Assembly: GCF_040183065.1 (NCBI RefSeq) | Contig: NC_091120.1 | Span: forward strand, 23,244,708 to 23,308,707 | Direction: 5' to 3' | DNA length: 64,000 bases | Source: Periplaneta americana | Taxonomy: Eukaryota; Arthropoda; Insecta; Blattodea; Blattidae | Shown here: positions 35,318-48,003 of the stretch, in pieces | How the letters are laid out: each line of letters starts with the position of its first letter | Position numbering within the stretch: the stretch's first letter is position 1 | Notes under the pieces: generated by a model | Databases searched by the model: none | Seen by the model: the letters and a program-made list of their open reading frames with translations, nothing else | Told to the model about the DNA's origin: nothing | Made by a program: the position numbers and the translations under genes

Positions 35318-35643
35318 ATTGTCACTGAACTGTATTGTTGAAATGATGATCAGAAGGATATTTATTGTAGGTAGTATGATTTCTAAGAAAGTTTATCATT
35401 AAAAAAAAGGCCGAAATAAATATTGTATAAGTATTTATTGATTGATAGGGTATGCTGCACCATGTTTATGAAACAATCCTGGGGTGCTAACTACCCACAG
35501 TGACAGAAATCAACTGAATAGACTTATTTTCCCGTTTTAGATAATACGGACCTATTTTTACTAAAACCTCATTAGATCGAATTTCGTTAAACTGAACTGA
35601 CTCTTTTTGAGTCCCTTGGAAATTAGATTAACGAGAGCTACTG

Positions 35644-36530
35644 AAAAGGAAAGTTTTTGTAATATTAGCAATAAAATGAGATGAATGTCACTGATCAGTT
35701 TACTCCACCTCTAGTGCACGTTTTATAAAAGGGCAAACAATTCCAAGAGATATCCTGAAAGTGTGACAAAAAAAAAAATCAATCTGCGTAAGGAATGAGA
35801 TGCATGATTTTCTATAGATCTGCTCTGTTCTATAATAATCAACCAAATTTAAACAAAACTCTTCTTCCCACATTTCTTTTCTTATATATGAAACACTGTT
35901 CAGTGCTTTATTAAAAAGTTGATATCTTCATACAGATTTACATATCCCATTATTTGTACAATACAAAACACTGAATGGAATGTGTGAAAATTTTAAATTG
36001 TTCAACATGAGAAAATAAATTAGACATACATATATTTATTATAGCAGTTTTTCACATTAATAGCATTTATAAATACCATTATAATTCATATTTGTCCTTG
36101 CCATAATCCATAGCAGATAGGAGTACTACATGTAAAAAATTTTACTGGAAAGCACACAAATGGAATCTCTCATTGCTTCTAAGAAACATGCTGTGACTAT
36201 GATACATGTTTTATTTCTTTAAAATGTTTGTGTATTCCGTAATTTACATCTTATTGTAAATATGGTACAGACACTGAAAATTAACAAAATTCTGGAATTC
36301 ATTAAGAGTAAATTTTGCTGTGTTTTATGTTTAATATAAGTATACTAGTAAGATTCGAAGTCATCCAAGATCTTAAAGTACTGATTTAGAGCAAGGGCAC
36401 AGTTTATAGTTGAAGACTTAGGCATGTCGAAATAGATAGCAGCACAAGACAGCTTGCTTGAACATCAACATAAATGAATATAACTATAAACGCTAAGAGA
36501 GATTTAAAACGTTTCTGCTGTTTGTAACCT
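35644..36530. other. Intergenic, nothing recognised
   Basis: AT-rich, no long frame, no repeat boundary. Confidence 0.5.
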
Positions 36531-36659
36531 GTAACAGGTAGTTTCCTAGTACCCGGTACTCGTTACATAGGTCGTTTTTATGTTTACACAGTGGCTTCTT
36601 TCTGAAAAGAATTTTAATAGTTTGTTACTAGATGTGATTCTAGTCAGTTTGTAATATAT

Positions 36660-37440
36660 TTTTGAATGTGTTCTTAGGTTAGGTTGTAGTTCATTTCCGA
36701 CAAAAGAAAATATTTTTATCGTTATCTATAATAATGTGTTCTTAGGTTAGGTTAGGTTAGTTTAGGTTGTAGTTCATTTCCGACAAAAGAAAATATTTTT
36801 ATCATTATCTATAATAATGTGTTCTTAGGTTAGGTTAGTTTGTAGTTCATTTCCGACAAAAGAAAATATTTTTATCGTTATCTATAATAATGTGTTCTTA
36901 GGTTAGGTTAGGTTAGTTTAGGTTGTAGTTCGTTTCCGACAAAAGAAAATATTTTTATCATTATCTATAATAATGTGTTCTTAGGTTAGGTTAGTTTGTA
37001 GTTCATTTCCGACAAAAGAAAATATTTTTATCGTTATCTATAATAATGTGTTGTTAGGTTAGGTTAGTTTGTAGTTCATTTCCGACAAAAGAAAATATTT
37101 TTATCGTTATCTATAATAATGTGTTCTTAGGTTAGGTTAGGTTACGATGAAAGAGTAATGGAACGGAGAAAAATTCTCTCCAGTGCCGGGACTTGAACCC
37201 GGGCGCCGGAGAGAATTTTTCTCCGTTCCATTACTCTTTCATTGTATGATGATGCAGAATATCTGCATGAAAATATCATATGTACTTCGGTACATTAAAA
37301 TAATATATAGGTTAGGTTAGTTTAGGTTGTAGTTCATTTCCGACAGAAAATATTTTTATTGTTATCTATAATAATGTGTTCTTAGGTTAGGTTAGTTTAG
37401 GTTGTAGTTCATTTCCGACAAAATAAAATATTTTCATCGT
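36660..37440 (+). repeat. TTAGG-containing satellite array
   Basis: Units of 73-83 bp differ mainly in the number of GGTTAGG repeats at their start (one to three, plus GTTTAGGTT in long units). The common body is about 60 bp and highly similar between units. Confidence 0.95.
37147..37310 (+). repeat. tRNA-like foldback inserted in the satellite
   Basis: Perfect 33-bp arms at 37147-37179 and 37210-37242 (GAGAATTTTTCTCCGTTCCA) surround a tRNA T-arm-like core (CGGGTTCAAGTCCCG on minus). A tail with CATATGTACTTCGGTACATT continues to about 37310. Only the 3-prime part of the tRNA-like module is present. Confidence 0.7.
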
Positions 37441-37525
37441 TTTTCTTTTCAGAAAGGAACAACTGTTTAAACACAAAAAACGACCTATGTAATGAGTACC
37501 GGGTACTAGGAAATAACCCTATAAC

Positions 37526-38707
37526 ATTTAGTGTATTTAGTATCGTAATATTGATTGCTGAAAATCATTAAATTATTGGCAACATGCAAAATTGCACACA
37601 TTTTCTTTGATATTAGTACCTTAGGAACATTAAAATTTTCACTGCTGCACTGTGACATAATACTTTACAAATATGAAGTAATTTCTGACATTACAGGAGT
37701 TCCTAATGGTTGCTAAAAGCATATATAGTTTTCTTTGATTTCTACACTTACATTAAACACTTTAAAGTTTAAAAGAAGACCGTCAACTTTATTGTATTAA
37801 GTGTAGAAATTAGCATTCATAAATTTCAACAATAATTTTAAGTTTTTGTTTTAGTTGCATTATTAAAAATATTGGACTTAACCTTACTTTATTAATACAC
37901 CAAATTTTTAAGTATAACATGTACATTGATTGTTAAAAATATTGCTATAGAAAGTTATTGATCTTTAAAAATATTGATATAGAAAGTTAAAATTAGGTAC
38001 AAACTTTCATTCCCAAACTGTGGTGAGTGAGCCATTGGTACTTTGTGTGGCTACCGAATGGTGTGTAGAAATTATTGTTAAAGGAAGGGGGGGGGGAAAG
38101 AAATAACTTCGTGAAAGACTTCATTCTCATGCTTAAGATTTTAAAGATGGGTTGGACAGTGACGATGTTTAATATAATAGTAATGATGATGATAATGATG
38201 TGTTTAGTTATTGCCTGTCTTTACTATTATTTTCAACTATACTTCTTATTTGTAGACTCATGGAATTGGGAATGTTGTATTTGGGCACGTGGGACTTGGT
38301 GATCCACAATAGCGCTTAATGCAAGGCAAATGATAAGCAAAACTGAATAAGTTTGGGAATGACTGTTATAACTAGAATCCTGCATTTGATTACTTAATGT
38401 CTCCAAGCAACAGTGTCGGTATGTGTAGAGTATAGTTTGATGGGATCCAAAACTACTTAGTTCAAGTCTGCTATTCAGTGAACATACGAAAACAAAACAA
38501 AGCTAGGCAGTTGAAAATGAGTGCCCCAATAGAAGAATTTGGTAAGCAGCACGTCATTAGGAAAGAAGAAAGTATTTTATTAGAAAGGAGGAAAAAAATT
38601 TCAAATTAAAATGTTTACAGTCATTGATTGTAATGTGTAGAAACATGTAAAGCAAGCAGTCATAATTTATATCTTTTATGTCACTACGACTAATACATGA
38701 TGTTAAC
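37526..38707. other. Intergenic, few signals
   Basis: A G run is at 38086-38095. CATTCCCAAACT at 38009 and its complement at 38349 could be ends of a 350-bp element but are too short to call. No gene recognised. Confidence 0.4.
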
Positions 38708-39110
38708 AAGGACCACCTCTGTGGTGTAGGGGTCAGCATGCTGGTCTCTTATGCAGAGGGTCGGAAAAAAATTGGTGATCATGGTTTCTGATTCAGAAAA
38801 TCATTTGGTTCCTGCAGAGCTACAAGTATATGTAAAAAAAAACTTCCGAAGAAAAAATAGCTATTCATCCAAAATTGATGATAGAAATTTTAAAAACTTT
38901 TCTGAAGGTTCGATTCCTGGTCGGGTTGAATTTCCTAGTTGAGGTTTCTCAGGGTTTTTCTTTAACCATAGGGCAAATGCCAGGAAATTCGGGCCACAGC
39001 ATCCCTGAAAATCACCGGCTTCATTCATCACCGAAATCATATTCATAACAAATCAGTAACATATATACAGTCGCCATCTAGTTCATAACAATAGAACCAG
39101 TCTCAACAAT
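38708..39110 (+). mobile_element. Second SINE family, interrupted
   Basis: Head CCACCTCTGTGGTGTAGGGG (A-box-like), then GGTTCGATTCCTGG (B box) and a tail including CCGGCTTCATTCATCACC and a CAGTCGCCATCTAG motif. About 144 bp (38763-38906) of unrelated AT-rich sequence separates the A-box half from the B box. The end is approximate. Confidence 0.65.
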
Positions 39111-40299
39111 AGTACACAGGCCTTCGGATTTCAACCAAAGATTAACTCGCGATATGACCAAAGATGTTAAAGCGAGTATAAAATAACAGCGAGGAAAAAG
39201 AAAATGTTAACAAAAGCGGTTGTAGGAAGAAATTCGAATGCTTTTTAAATTAATATCGTTAAATTTGTTGCACATCTCAATATATTGTCCTACATTGCTT
39301 CAGAGCATCTCTGAGAGCGTGTGTTTGCATCGCATAGGTATTTAATATTGTTTAATAAATTTCAGTAAATGTATCTTTATCTCAGCTCGAATGATTTTCT
39401 AATTGCATGTGTGAGCAAAATGTGGTGGCTTCTGAAAATGAAGAAGCTAGCTCGTGAAATTTTTTTAGTTTTGTCTACCACCAGTAAATATTATATTTTA
39501 TTGCATACATTTAAGCTGCCATTAAATGAATACTTTGTTATTGTTGTTATTAAATCCAAGTGGTATTTTTTACATGAGTACTGTTCCTGTTCTTCACTGA
39601 CTTGTACACACAGATACACGAATAAACAGATGTAGGTGCACAGTACTGGAGTGTTCAGGAGCGTGAACTGTTGACTTGCAACTTGCTCTCCATTTCAAGC
39701 AAAGCTAGTATGATCGATGTACGCCTAACTTGTTTTCAAAGTAACCAAACGCAGGATGGGGACTCCTAGTTATAACATAAGAATGAATAGATTATATTGA
39801 CGCTTGATTTTTATAGCATTTGGATTAAATAGGTTACGTAAATCTAGGCCAGTTTAGAAGTACAATATTTTAGGTAGCTTTGATTTTAATCTTTTCGTTA
39901 TCTTCTTTTGGTTAATATATAATTAAACGTAAATTAATCTTTTTTTTAAATTTAGAATTGCAATGTAGTTCAGTTTGTATAAATCGACTTAAAAAATAAA
40001 ATATATGTGCATATGAGGATAGCTGCCACATTAATGTCCCTGTTGAACAAGTTAATGCTTACTTAATCTTTAATATTAATTACTGGTCAACAAAATTAAA
40101 CACATTTTTTGTTAAAAGATAAAGAATGGGTGGTTCTTACAGCATTTTTCGTGCTGATTTCAAGTATGTTTTCAAAATTCTTCTGTCACGCAAGGTTTTT
40201 GAGTAATTGTATGAAATGTAAATTTTTCTGGTATTGATATCTTGTAACATTTTACCTAAAGTCATAAATTTATTTACCTAAAATGTGTATGAAATAGAT
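39111..40299. other. Intergenic, nothing recognised
   Basis: An 88-codon frame at 39369-39635 has no recognisable domain. No repeats with clear ends. Confidence 0.45.
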
Positions 40300-40745
40300 T
40301 TTAGGCTATACTTGTATTGGAAAACATCTCTTTTAAGTGTGCAGCTGTGCAGCTGTAGTCTGCCAGATTATTTGGGCTCCATTTTTCCTGGTAGTGCTTT
40401 TCCATTTCAGAAAACTCCTGATGAAAACGTTCCCCAGTTCGTTGCTCACCACCGGAAGATTTTGAGGAAAGAATAAATAGATGAGAATCCAAGAAGTTAT
40501 TTTGAGAGACATACTCTACTTCACCACGTAATAGTTCTGAAGCAGTTTTCTGACAAGTTCTCTGTAATCTTCTGATCTGTAGTTCCTAGAAAGTAACAGT
40601 CTATTGAATAAACCTTAGATTCCCGGCATATCATTGGAACTGGAAAAGGCATACAACGGTATCTTTTTATCCAACCAGTTAATATAATTACACGAAGCAC
40701 AACAGATTTCAGGGGTCCAGTTCCTGTCATCTATTTTGAAATCGA
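40300..40745 (-). pseudogene. Decayed fragment of a repetitive arthropod ORF (GERFHQ motif)
   Basis: Two minus-strand frames (40730-40521 and 40492-40301) give W-N-S...P-L-K-S-V-V-like and EQRTGERFHQEFSEMEKHYQ with W-S-P-N-N-L-A-D-Y. I recall this G-E-R-F-H-Q-D...E-x-R-Y-Q-G pattern from a widespread repetitive, probably mobile-element-encoded arthropod protein of unknown function. It is broken by stops and shifts. Confidence 0.45.
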
Positions 40746-41795
40746 AGTAACACTCGTAAGCTCTTTTAATTAGTGTAGTAAATATTTAACTGTATGCTTT
40801 CAGAGTTAACTAAACCACAAACGTAACAAAAATTGTTTATGTGATTTATATAATATTTCGAGGTATGTTTCACTTTATAAGATACTTTTACCACACTTAA
40901 AATTAGGACAAAGAAAACACAGGTTATGAAATTTATTCCGTGATTGTAAGTTCCAATTCAACTGAGAATTAATACTAACTCTCACAGTCTTATGAGGATT
41001 AACATTTATTTTTATGAATTAGGACTTTACAGGCAACAATTATCTAAAGTTATAGGTCAATTCTTAAAGCGATAAAATAAAATATTTGGAATATTTTCTT
41101 TCCATTAGTATGTTAAGGACTGTATATAGCAATAAAAAGGAATCAGTTTTTATAAAATTACAAACAAGTGATGGGTGGCAGAAAAATTCTGACTTCATTT
41201 TTGGAATCAGCAGATGAAATTACATAAGAAACAGCAGAAATTTTACATTTAACAAAATCACTGTTGACAAATTATTTTTACAGTATTTTGAGTATTATCC
41301 TGTATAATAGAGTAAACAGTTGGGCTGTATGTTTGTGGTAATTCTTTAAGGGCAGTTATCCTCATATTGAATTTTTCTCTCTAAATGGGATGTACAACTA
41401 GAGTAGAATTTGTCATTCTTGTTAGAAGAGAAGGTACCTATTAATTTAGTTTGGGGTGTACAGTCACTACTTTCATTTTCCCTCATTCTTAAAAATTTGT
41501 TGATTACTGGATTGCCAAGGCGTCATATTGAGCATATTTATTTCATTTTAGACATAGCATTCAAATATAATCTGAGACAAGAATTTATATATTTTAATGT
41601 ATCAAAACAAGATGTTTAAAGTCAATGAATATCAAAATTATAATTCCATCATGCATTTAGCAGAAAGTTAGATGTACATATATATATTTTTTTTTATTTT
41701 AAGCTGTATTTTTTTAATACAGAAATGTTTTAAAAATTAGTATTTATTAAGTTGTAATATATAATTAAAACACATATGAAAGCAAAATACGAAAC
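40746..41795. other. Intergenic, nothing recognised
   Basis: AT-rich with no clear frames or repeats. Confidence 0.5.
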
Positions 41796-42179
41796 AGATG
41801 TATTATAGGGGCCACCCATCACGCATTATACCCAAAAAAAGGTCAGCGGAAGCAATGGTTCGATTAGCGTTTTTAGCATTCGATATTCGATAAGCATTAA
41901 ATTCTACCAAATTAAAAAATTAAATAAACAAATTTAAACAGTTTGTTACTACTGATGTGATTTTAGTCACTTTGTATTATATTTTTGGTCCAGGGAAAAT
42001 ATATTTTACTATTACTGGCGTTATTTCCATTTTTAAGTAGGCTACAAGTCAACAATATAAAACTGACTGTTAATTTAGAAGTTGGCAACATATTTTATGT
42101 CGATTATAACAACAATACAAATTGATAGTAGGATTCATACCATTCAACCAATAAGGAGATTGGCCCCTATAATGCATCT
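41796..42179. mobile_element. MITE (AGATGCATTATAGGGGCCA family), copy 1
   Basis: 384 bp with inverted ends AGATG[T/C]ATTATAGGGGCCA. A second, closely similar copy is at 44052-44436. No coding capacity and no clear target duplication. Confidence 0.85.
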
Positions 42180-43182
42180 GTGCCCAAAATACTTCTTGTT
42201 TAGCATATTTGCCGATATTAAACACTATAGCTCACAATTTATTTATTCACATATTGTATATTATTTACTATTGATCATGTTCATTATTATGCATTGCGTT
42301 TGAGCTGCAGATAAACATATAAAACGTGGCTATACATCAAACATTAAATAATTTCCTGATTAAAATTACATCAATCTTCGTTATCTAAAATATTATTTGT
42401 ATCCTATAAAGATAGACTGAGAAAGTTGCTCCGATACCCGAAGTTAGGTTACATTAATTCACTGTACAATAGCGTAATAAAATGGAATTACTCTTTGGTG
42501 AATCAGTCTTCAAAAAATTATTTTTACAATGTGCAAGAATGTCAGTACGGTTAACCAGAGTAAATACATATTTATCGAAGAAAATAAACATTTTTGGAAG
42601 CAATAGCAAAAAGAAATAGGTAACTTACTGATGGATACAATGAAGAATTTTGTTACTGAATTTGAAATTGGATCTATTTTATGGGCGGAGTTATACAATA
42701 ACAGATCATCCAGCAAGTTTTTAAACATTAGGTTTTGGTGTCATCTTCACGAAAATAATTGAAGCTATCTTAATGTGTAGAATTTTATTCAGCTTCCTCC
42801 AACTGAAGGCTGCCCAGAAGACAAAGCTTACCAAAAAAATTGTTGTTTTTTTGAGTAAATGGTAGGTACACAATTATAATGAAAAAAAAAAACAATGGAG
42901 AAGGAAAACAAAAAGAAATAACACAATTATAAATAATTGAAGACGAGTAAACAGAAGATCATTAATTCCAGACAAAAAAAAAAAATTCCTAGTACGGTAT
43001 CTATTTGCTATCAGGTGATCACAGTCGTCTATTTAGCACTAGTTGCAAGACCCAACTTAAGTGAGCAGATCGCCATAGGAAAGAGATCAATCTATTTACG
43101 TGTAGAGATGGTTTCTTAGGATTTTTATAGATCCCTTCATTGCAGACAGATATTTCAGTCACAAGAGTTTTTCCTAGACTAA
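42180..43182. other. Intergenic, nothing recognised
   Basis: AT-rich. A-runs near 42885 and 42975. No gene. Confidence 0.5.
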
Positions 43183-43260
43183 ACAGCTTGCAAAAATGCG
43201 CGAATCTTTTTGTGATGATCAAACTGCTTGCAAAAATGCGCGAATCTTTTTGTGATGGTC
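43183..43260 (+). repeat. 39-bp direct tandem duplication
   Basis: CTTGCAAAAATGCGCGAATC and the following TTTTTGTGATG occur twice in succession with one change. Confidence 0.9.
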
Positions 43261-43345
43261 CTTCTAGTCCCAGTCAGTAATCCAATAACTTCGATCGACG
43301 TTAGATGATATTTTTCCTTATAATATGGTATAGTGGGGTCGTATA

Positions 43346-43579
43346 CCGTAAACTGGGGTTAATTTGAACACAGGGGAAACTTTGACCATTTTTTCAGAAA
43401 ATCATATTTAGGTTTCTACATGCTGCATTTGTTATAGATGGAGGTAAATTATTATAAAATCATTCTCATACCAAATTTACCTCCATCTATAACAAGTGCA
43501 GCATGTAGAAACCTAAATATGATTTTCTGAAAAAAATGGTCAAAATTTCCTCTGTGTTCAAAGTAACCCCAGTTTACGG
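43346..43579. mobile_element. TA-flanked palindromic MITE
   Basis: Arms of about 105 bp, nearly perfect complements, start CCGTAAACTGGGGTTAATTT and enclose a short spacer at about 43452-43475. TA flanks at 43344-43345 and 43580-43581 fit a Tc1/mariner-type foldback MITE. Confidence 0.9.
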
Positions 43580-43581
43580 TA

Positions 43582-44051
43582 TGTCGCATTTTTCCTGATG
43601 TACCTCAGCAGGTTGATTACTGAATACATGGTCTTTTATTTTTCACTTCCGACGTTGAGTTTTAGCTGCTCATTTGATTTTCCTCTGTTTTGTATTCTGT
43701 GGCAACAGAATAATACAGTTTGTTATTGCAAAATTTACATCATATTTATTATAATGGTAAAAAATTCTCTGGTATTGAAATTGTTTTCTTCCAGCCTCGG
43801 AGTCAGTTGGATATGAACATAATTGATGCTTTGAATTTATAATGAAATTCGGCTAAATACCTCAATATTAATAACTCTAAAAAGTGATTTTGCTGGTTGG
43901 TGTGTTGTTGCATAACTCTGTCCATATTATACGTAAGTTACATCCATTCTTTAACATTATGCATTTTATTGCTGTCGTCTTTCATTATTAATAACTTTTC
44001 TATACTGTCTTACTGTAGTACGAACTTCAGAATATTTCTTCAGTTTGGAAC
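43582..44051. other. Intergenic, nothing recognised
   Basis: No repeat or gene signal. Confidence 0.5.
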
Positions 44052-44436
44052 AGATGCATTATAGGGGCCACCCATCACACATTATACACAAGAAAAGGTC
44101 AGCGGAAGTAATGGTTTGATTATCGTTTTTAGTATTCGATATTCGATAAGCATTAAATGCTACAAAATTAAAAAAATAATAATAAAAATGATTTAAATAT
44201 TTTTTTATTAGATGTAATTTTAGTCAGTTTGTATTATATTTTTGGTCCAGGGAAAATACATTTTACTCTTACTGCCATTATTTCCATTTTGAAGTAGGCT
44301 ACAAGTCAACAATATAAAACTGACTGTTAATTTAGAAGTTGGCAACATATTTTATATCGATTATAACAGCAATACCTATCGATAGTAACATTCATACCAT
44401 TCAACCAATAAGGAGATTGGCCCCTATAATGCATCT
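44052..44436. mobile_element. MITE (AGATGCATTATAGGGGCCA family), copy 2
   Basis: 385 bp, same orientation as the copy at 41796-42179 and about 90% similar by eye. Ends AGATGCATTATAGGGGCCA and complement. Confidence 0.88.
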
Positions 44437-47027
44437 CTACCTTCAGTTGCGTCAAAAATATATCTCTGAGCTTATATCGTGTTAGATTTTAACCATTTAG
44501 TTCCCAAAATTAAAAATGTTGTTTCTTTGAATTTAGATGCATTACGAGAATGAAACTCAATCGACAGGATTATATTAATTTAGAATAATAAAGGGTATCA
44601 TATCCTTCATTTTAATTTTCTATGAATCAAAGACGTTATTTCTTTCAGATCTCTCCTTTTCTTCTCTATTCTGAATCTTAACCTATTCCAGGTTGGAATA
44701 TACCTTAGCTTCTGAAGATAAGGAATGTTGATCTTCCACCATATGGTAAATATACTTATAAGATAGTCACTCGTAATGTTAACATCATTTCGACCCCTCT
44801 GATAACCTGCTTACAGATATCTCCTAGACAGAGGACACTTTTGTCATTCTTTTGTGTTTGTAGCTATTTTTTACTTATCAAAGATACATTTCTCTCATTT
44901 GCTCCTGTTAATTTGTAGAATTAAAATGGAAGGATGATTTTCCTTTATGCTACAGGAAATTACTATTTTTGGCAGTCATTTAGGTTTAACAATACTTAAA
45001 ATTTAAACATACTTTACTACACGACTTGAGTCAATATTTTCCGACCCACATCTGACATAAAGTAATTCACTCGTAAAGGAGTATTCACACACAAGTTTGT
45101 ATTTTTCTTTTATTTTATATTATTGGCAAAATAAAAGCTATTTAAGCATAATGACAGTAACAACTTTGCACAGACTTTTACTTATCTTATTGCTTCATAG
45201 TTACTTTTTATGTACAAGTGCAATACTAAATGATGTGAAAACGTAATTAATAAAAACTTATTTTTTATTACACAAAGTTACAATTCTTCACAATTGGTAT
45301 GTAGCAGAATAATTTTTGTCGTATTTTGAACAAATGGAAAAATTATAAATTTTAATAAGCAATTAAAAATCTTAACGTGCATTAACTCAATCTTCAAGAT
45401 ATATTCGTATTGCACATATTTATTTTTTATTTTTATTTTATAGTTGACTAACTTCTGTAAATTGGAAACTACATTTCATGGATATAGGACTTCATTCGTT
45501 TAATTTAAATGAATGGATAAACAAAATTTGAACTACTTTTCTGAATTAATTGCAGATATCATAAGAAACTGTTCTAAAATTTCTTTGAAGGTTAAGGGAG
45601 AATTTCTACGTAAGGCAGAATATCTGGAAAGAATTAAACTTTAGCCTCCCAAATGCAAGTTAAGCATGTCAAATCTTGAGACTTCCTGAACCAAGGTGAA
45701 GTTATGAATCATTGGTTCATTGTACGCCATTGTTTAACTACTGCTTTCGTTTTTGAAAAACCTTTACACATTCATTCATACATTTCTACATAATTTGTTT
45801 TATGCCTATTTTCATAATTTGTTTTACATAAAAATAATTAACATTAAAGTATTACGCATATGTTTCATATGCTAATTATTAAAGTTATCACCTTATCTTT
45901 CTACAGATACGTATAGTAACAAATCAACACAATGTTTTTAAGTCGTTTATTAAAAGTGTAGAAGAAGCCGAAACCAGAATGACCGGAAAGAGGTAGTAGT
46001 AGGTATAATTTTTTGTCACAAAAATATCCTGATTTTAATTTAATTTTAATCTTTTTACATTTCTGCACTATAAAAAGTTGGTGTTCGTAACATACTTTGA
46101 AACTAAAGTAAAATGTGAATTACATGTATCTGTTGCACGGAGCATTTCATATTTCCTTCATGTAACGAAAAATGCAAGAAAAAATATGGTTAGATTATAA
46201 TTAAAGAATTGGCAACAATTGTGAACTGAATATACATTTCAAGCATTAGGGAAGGACACTTATAACAAAAAAGATGATTTTATAGAGATTGTTTCTATAT
46301 TATTTGCATAAGGTCACATCATGAAATATGAAGTGAATTTGATTATTAAATCTGATTAATATATTTCATTATACTTCGTTGAGGGTAAACTTATTGAGAG
46401 TAAAATGGAGGAACCCAAGAAGTTAATAAAATCTTGCAGTCTTATAGGATACAGGAAATGAAAGTAACACACAAAACATAATTGAGTTAAAATTGTACGT
46501 CATTTGTTTTCACCATACATGAAACGAATGAGTGACAGATTGGAAATGTTCATGGAAGCTGAAGGCTATCGAGTCATGAATATTTCACTAAAATAATCAA
46601 CTACCTACATTTCCCAAGAAAAAGAATAACGAAGAATTTGACAATGGAAAGAAACAGGATACAGGTTTCTAGAATGTCTATGTATGAAGTTTATTATTAA
46701 ATTTAATTTCATATTTGCTGTTATATTGCAATTGGCAAAGCTAAGAGTAATTCCATGGAACAAAAGTATTAAAACCAAAAGGCTTCTAGATACATTAATA
46801 TGTGCATAAGCTCTTCAAATGCCATGTTTTCCCCTTAATCAACGGAACGTTCAGTATATTAACTGAAGACTTGGGTAGAGTATTAGAAGGAAGATAGCTT
46901 CAATATGTGGAACTGTTGTCAAGATTCCACCTGAAAAAAGAAAAAAATAATCACATATTAAATTATATTTGGTAGGCCTAAATGTACACTTGATATATTT
47001 TTTTGAAATTCCTCGTTTTACTAACAA
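44437..47027. other. Long intergenic tract, nothing recognised
   Basis: The longest repeat-poor stretch here. AT-rich, no frame longer than about 80 codons, no paired ends found by eye. Confidence 0.5.
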
Positions 47028-48003
47028 ACTAGCCATACCCGTGCGCTCCGCTGCACCTGTTAGAAATAAATATAAAGTCATTACATAATTAAAATAGGAC
47101 ATTTGATCCAGGGAACATTCGTGTTTGATAGAAGGATAAATCGTTTATTATGTTACTTAATTTAAATTGTATTAAAAAAAATTAAAATGCGATCATTTTG
47201 ATCCAGAGACCACTCATTTGGTCATACAAATTATTTTAGGAAATACAGGAAACGAATGCCTATCAAGTTTTCTGTGCATAAGAATCTATTTTAATCTTAC
47301 CTGTCCTCGATTCACTGAGAAGTTACTGTAATAACATTATAGCATTATGTCCATCTAGAGAAACTACACTTTCCAATGGTGAATTAATAATTAATTATAC
47401 AAATCGGTTAATTTAGCTTCCAATATTACTTCATACAAACACAGAAATATTCTCTGTAGGCTATGTTTCATAGCTTTCGATTGTTGTTGTCCAGGGACCC
47501 TTAAAGACGAAGTCATTTGTTTTTTATTTCATTACACTGCCTTAGATGGCATTGTTATTGTAATTTTGAAACTCATTTATCTCATTAAATATCAGTCCTA
47601 TCAAAATTTTGCATGGAATAAAACTTATCGGAAATTATTTTTAAAGAAACTTTTGTTATGTAATATTTTTCATGAAAATTAATAATAAGGGAGATATTTC
47701 GATTTATTTAATTCAAACCTCCTTATAACTCTCCTTTTAAATGAAGTATTTTGAATGCCATATAGCCTAAACTCTAAGTTACACGAACTTAATTTATATT
47801 CCAATTTTCATATAAATCAGTTCAGCCATTATCACGTGAAAAGGTAACAAACATCTAGACAGACAGACAGACATACAAACAAAAATTTCAAAAAAGCGAT
47901 TTTCGGTTTCAGGGCGGTTAATTATATATGTTAGGACCAATTATTTTTGGAAAATCGAAAATTACCAGAAAAATTTCGACTACAGATTTATTATTAGTAT
48001 AGA
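47028..48003 (-). mobile_element. Non-autonomous Helitron
   Basis: On the minus strand it begins TCTATACTAATAATAAATCT and ends GGGTATGGCTAGT, preceded by a GC-rich imperfect hairpin (GTGCAGCGGAGCGCAC). It is flanked by A at the 5-prime and T at the 3-prime side, with no target duplication. TC start, hairpin, CTAGT end and A/T target are the Helitron rules. The interior (976 bp) is noncoding and diverged. Confidence 0.75.

Larger units (their letters stand above)
32965..35643. mobile_element. Tigger/pogo-like transposon remnant carrying two insertions
   Basis: Left end CAGTAGACCCTCGTTAATCT after a TA; right end AGATTAACGAGAGCTACTG. These match the Tigger group. The right TA is not preserved. 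Subterminal ATAAACTGAAC/GTTAAACTGAACTG motifs support it. It now contains an RTE-like LINE (33447-34270) and a hAT element (34436-35317). Remaining own sequence (33000-33440, 35330-35640) is noncoding or decayed. Confidence 0.75.
36531..37525. mobile_element. TIR element with a satellite interior
   Basis: Inverted arms of about 75-80 bp at 36531-36612 and 37441-37525 share TTTCCTAGTACCCGGTACTC and CATAGGTCGTTTTT. Between them lies a tandem array of 73- and 83-bp units, each with a GGTTAGG run, CATTTCCGACAAAAGAAAAT and TTATCTATAATAATGTG. About eight units are present, long and short forms partly alternating. A tRNA-like foldback interrupts the array at about 37143-37310. Part of the left flank (TAGATGTGATTCTAGTCAGT) resembles the MITEs at 41796 and 44052. 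Confidence 0.8.

Noticed and set aside
36660-37440. True telomere end
   Set aside because: GGTTAGG runs are short and embedded in a longer unit inside a TIR element, with normal sequence on both sides.
38009-38360. Possible 350-bp element with CATTCCCAAACT ends
   Set aside because: Only 12 bp of inverted match and no target duplication.
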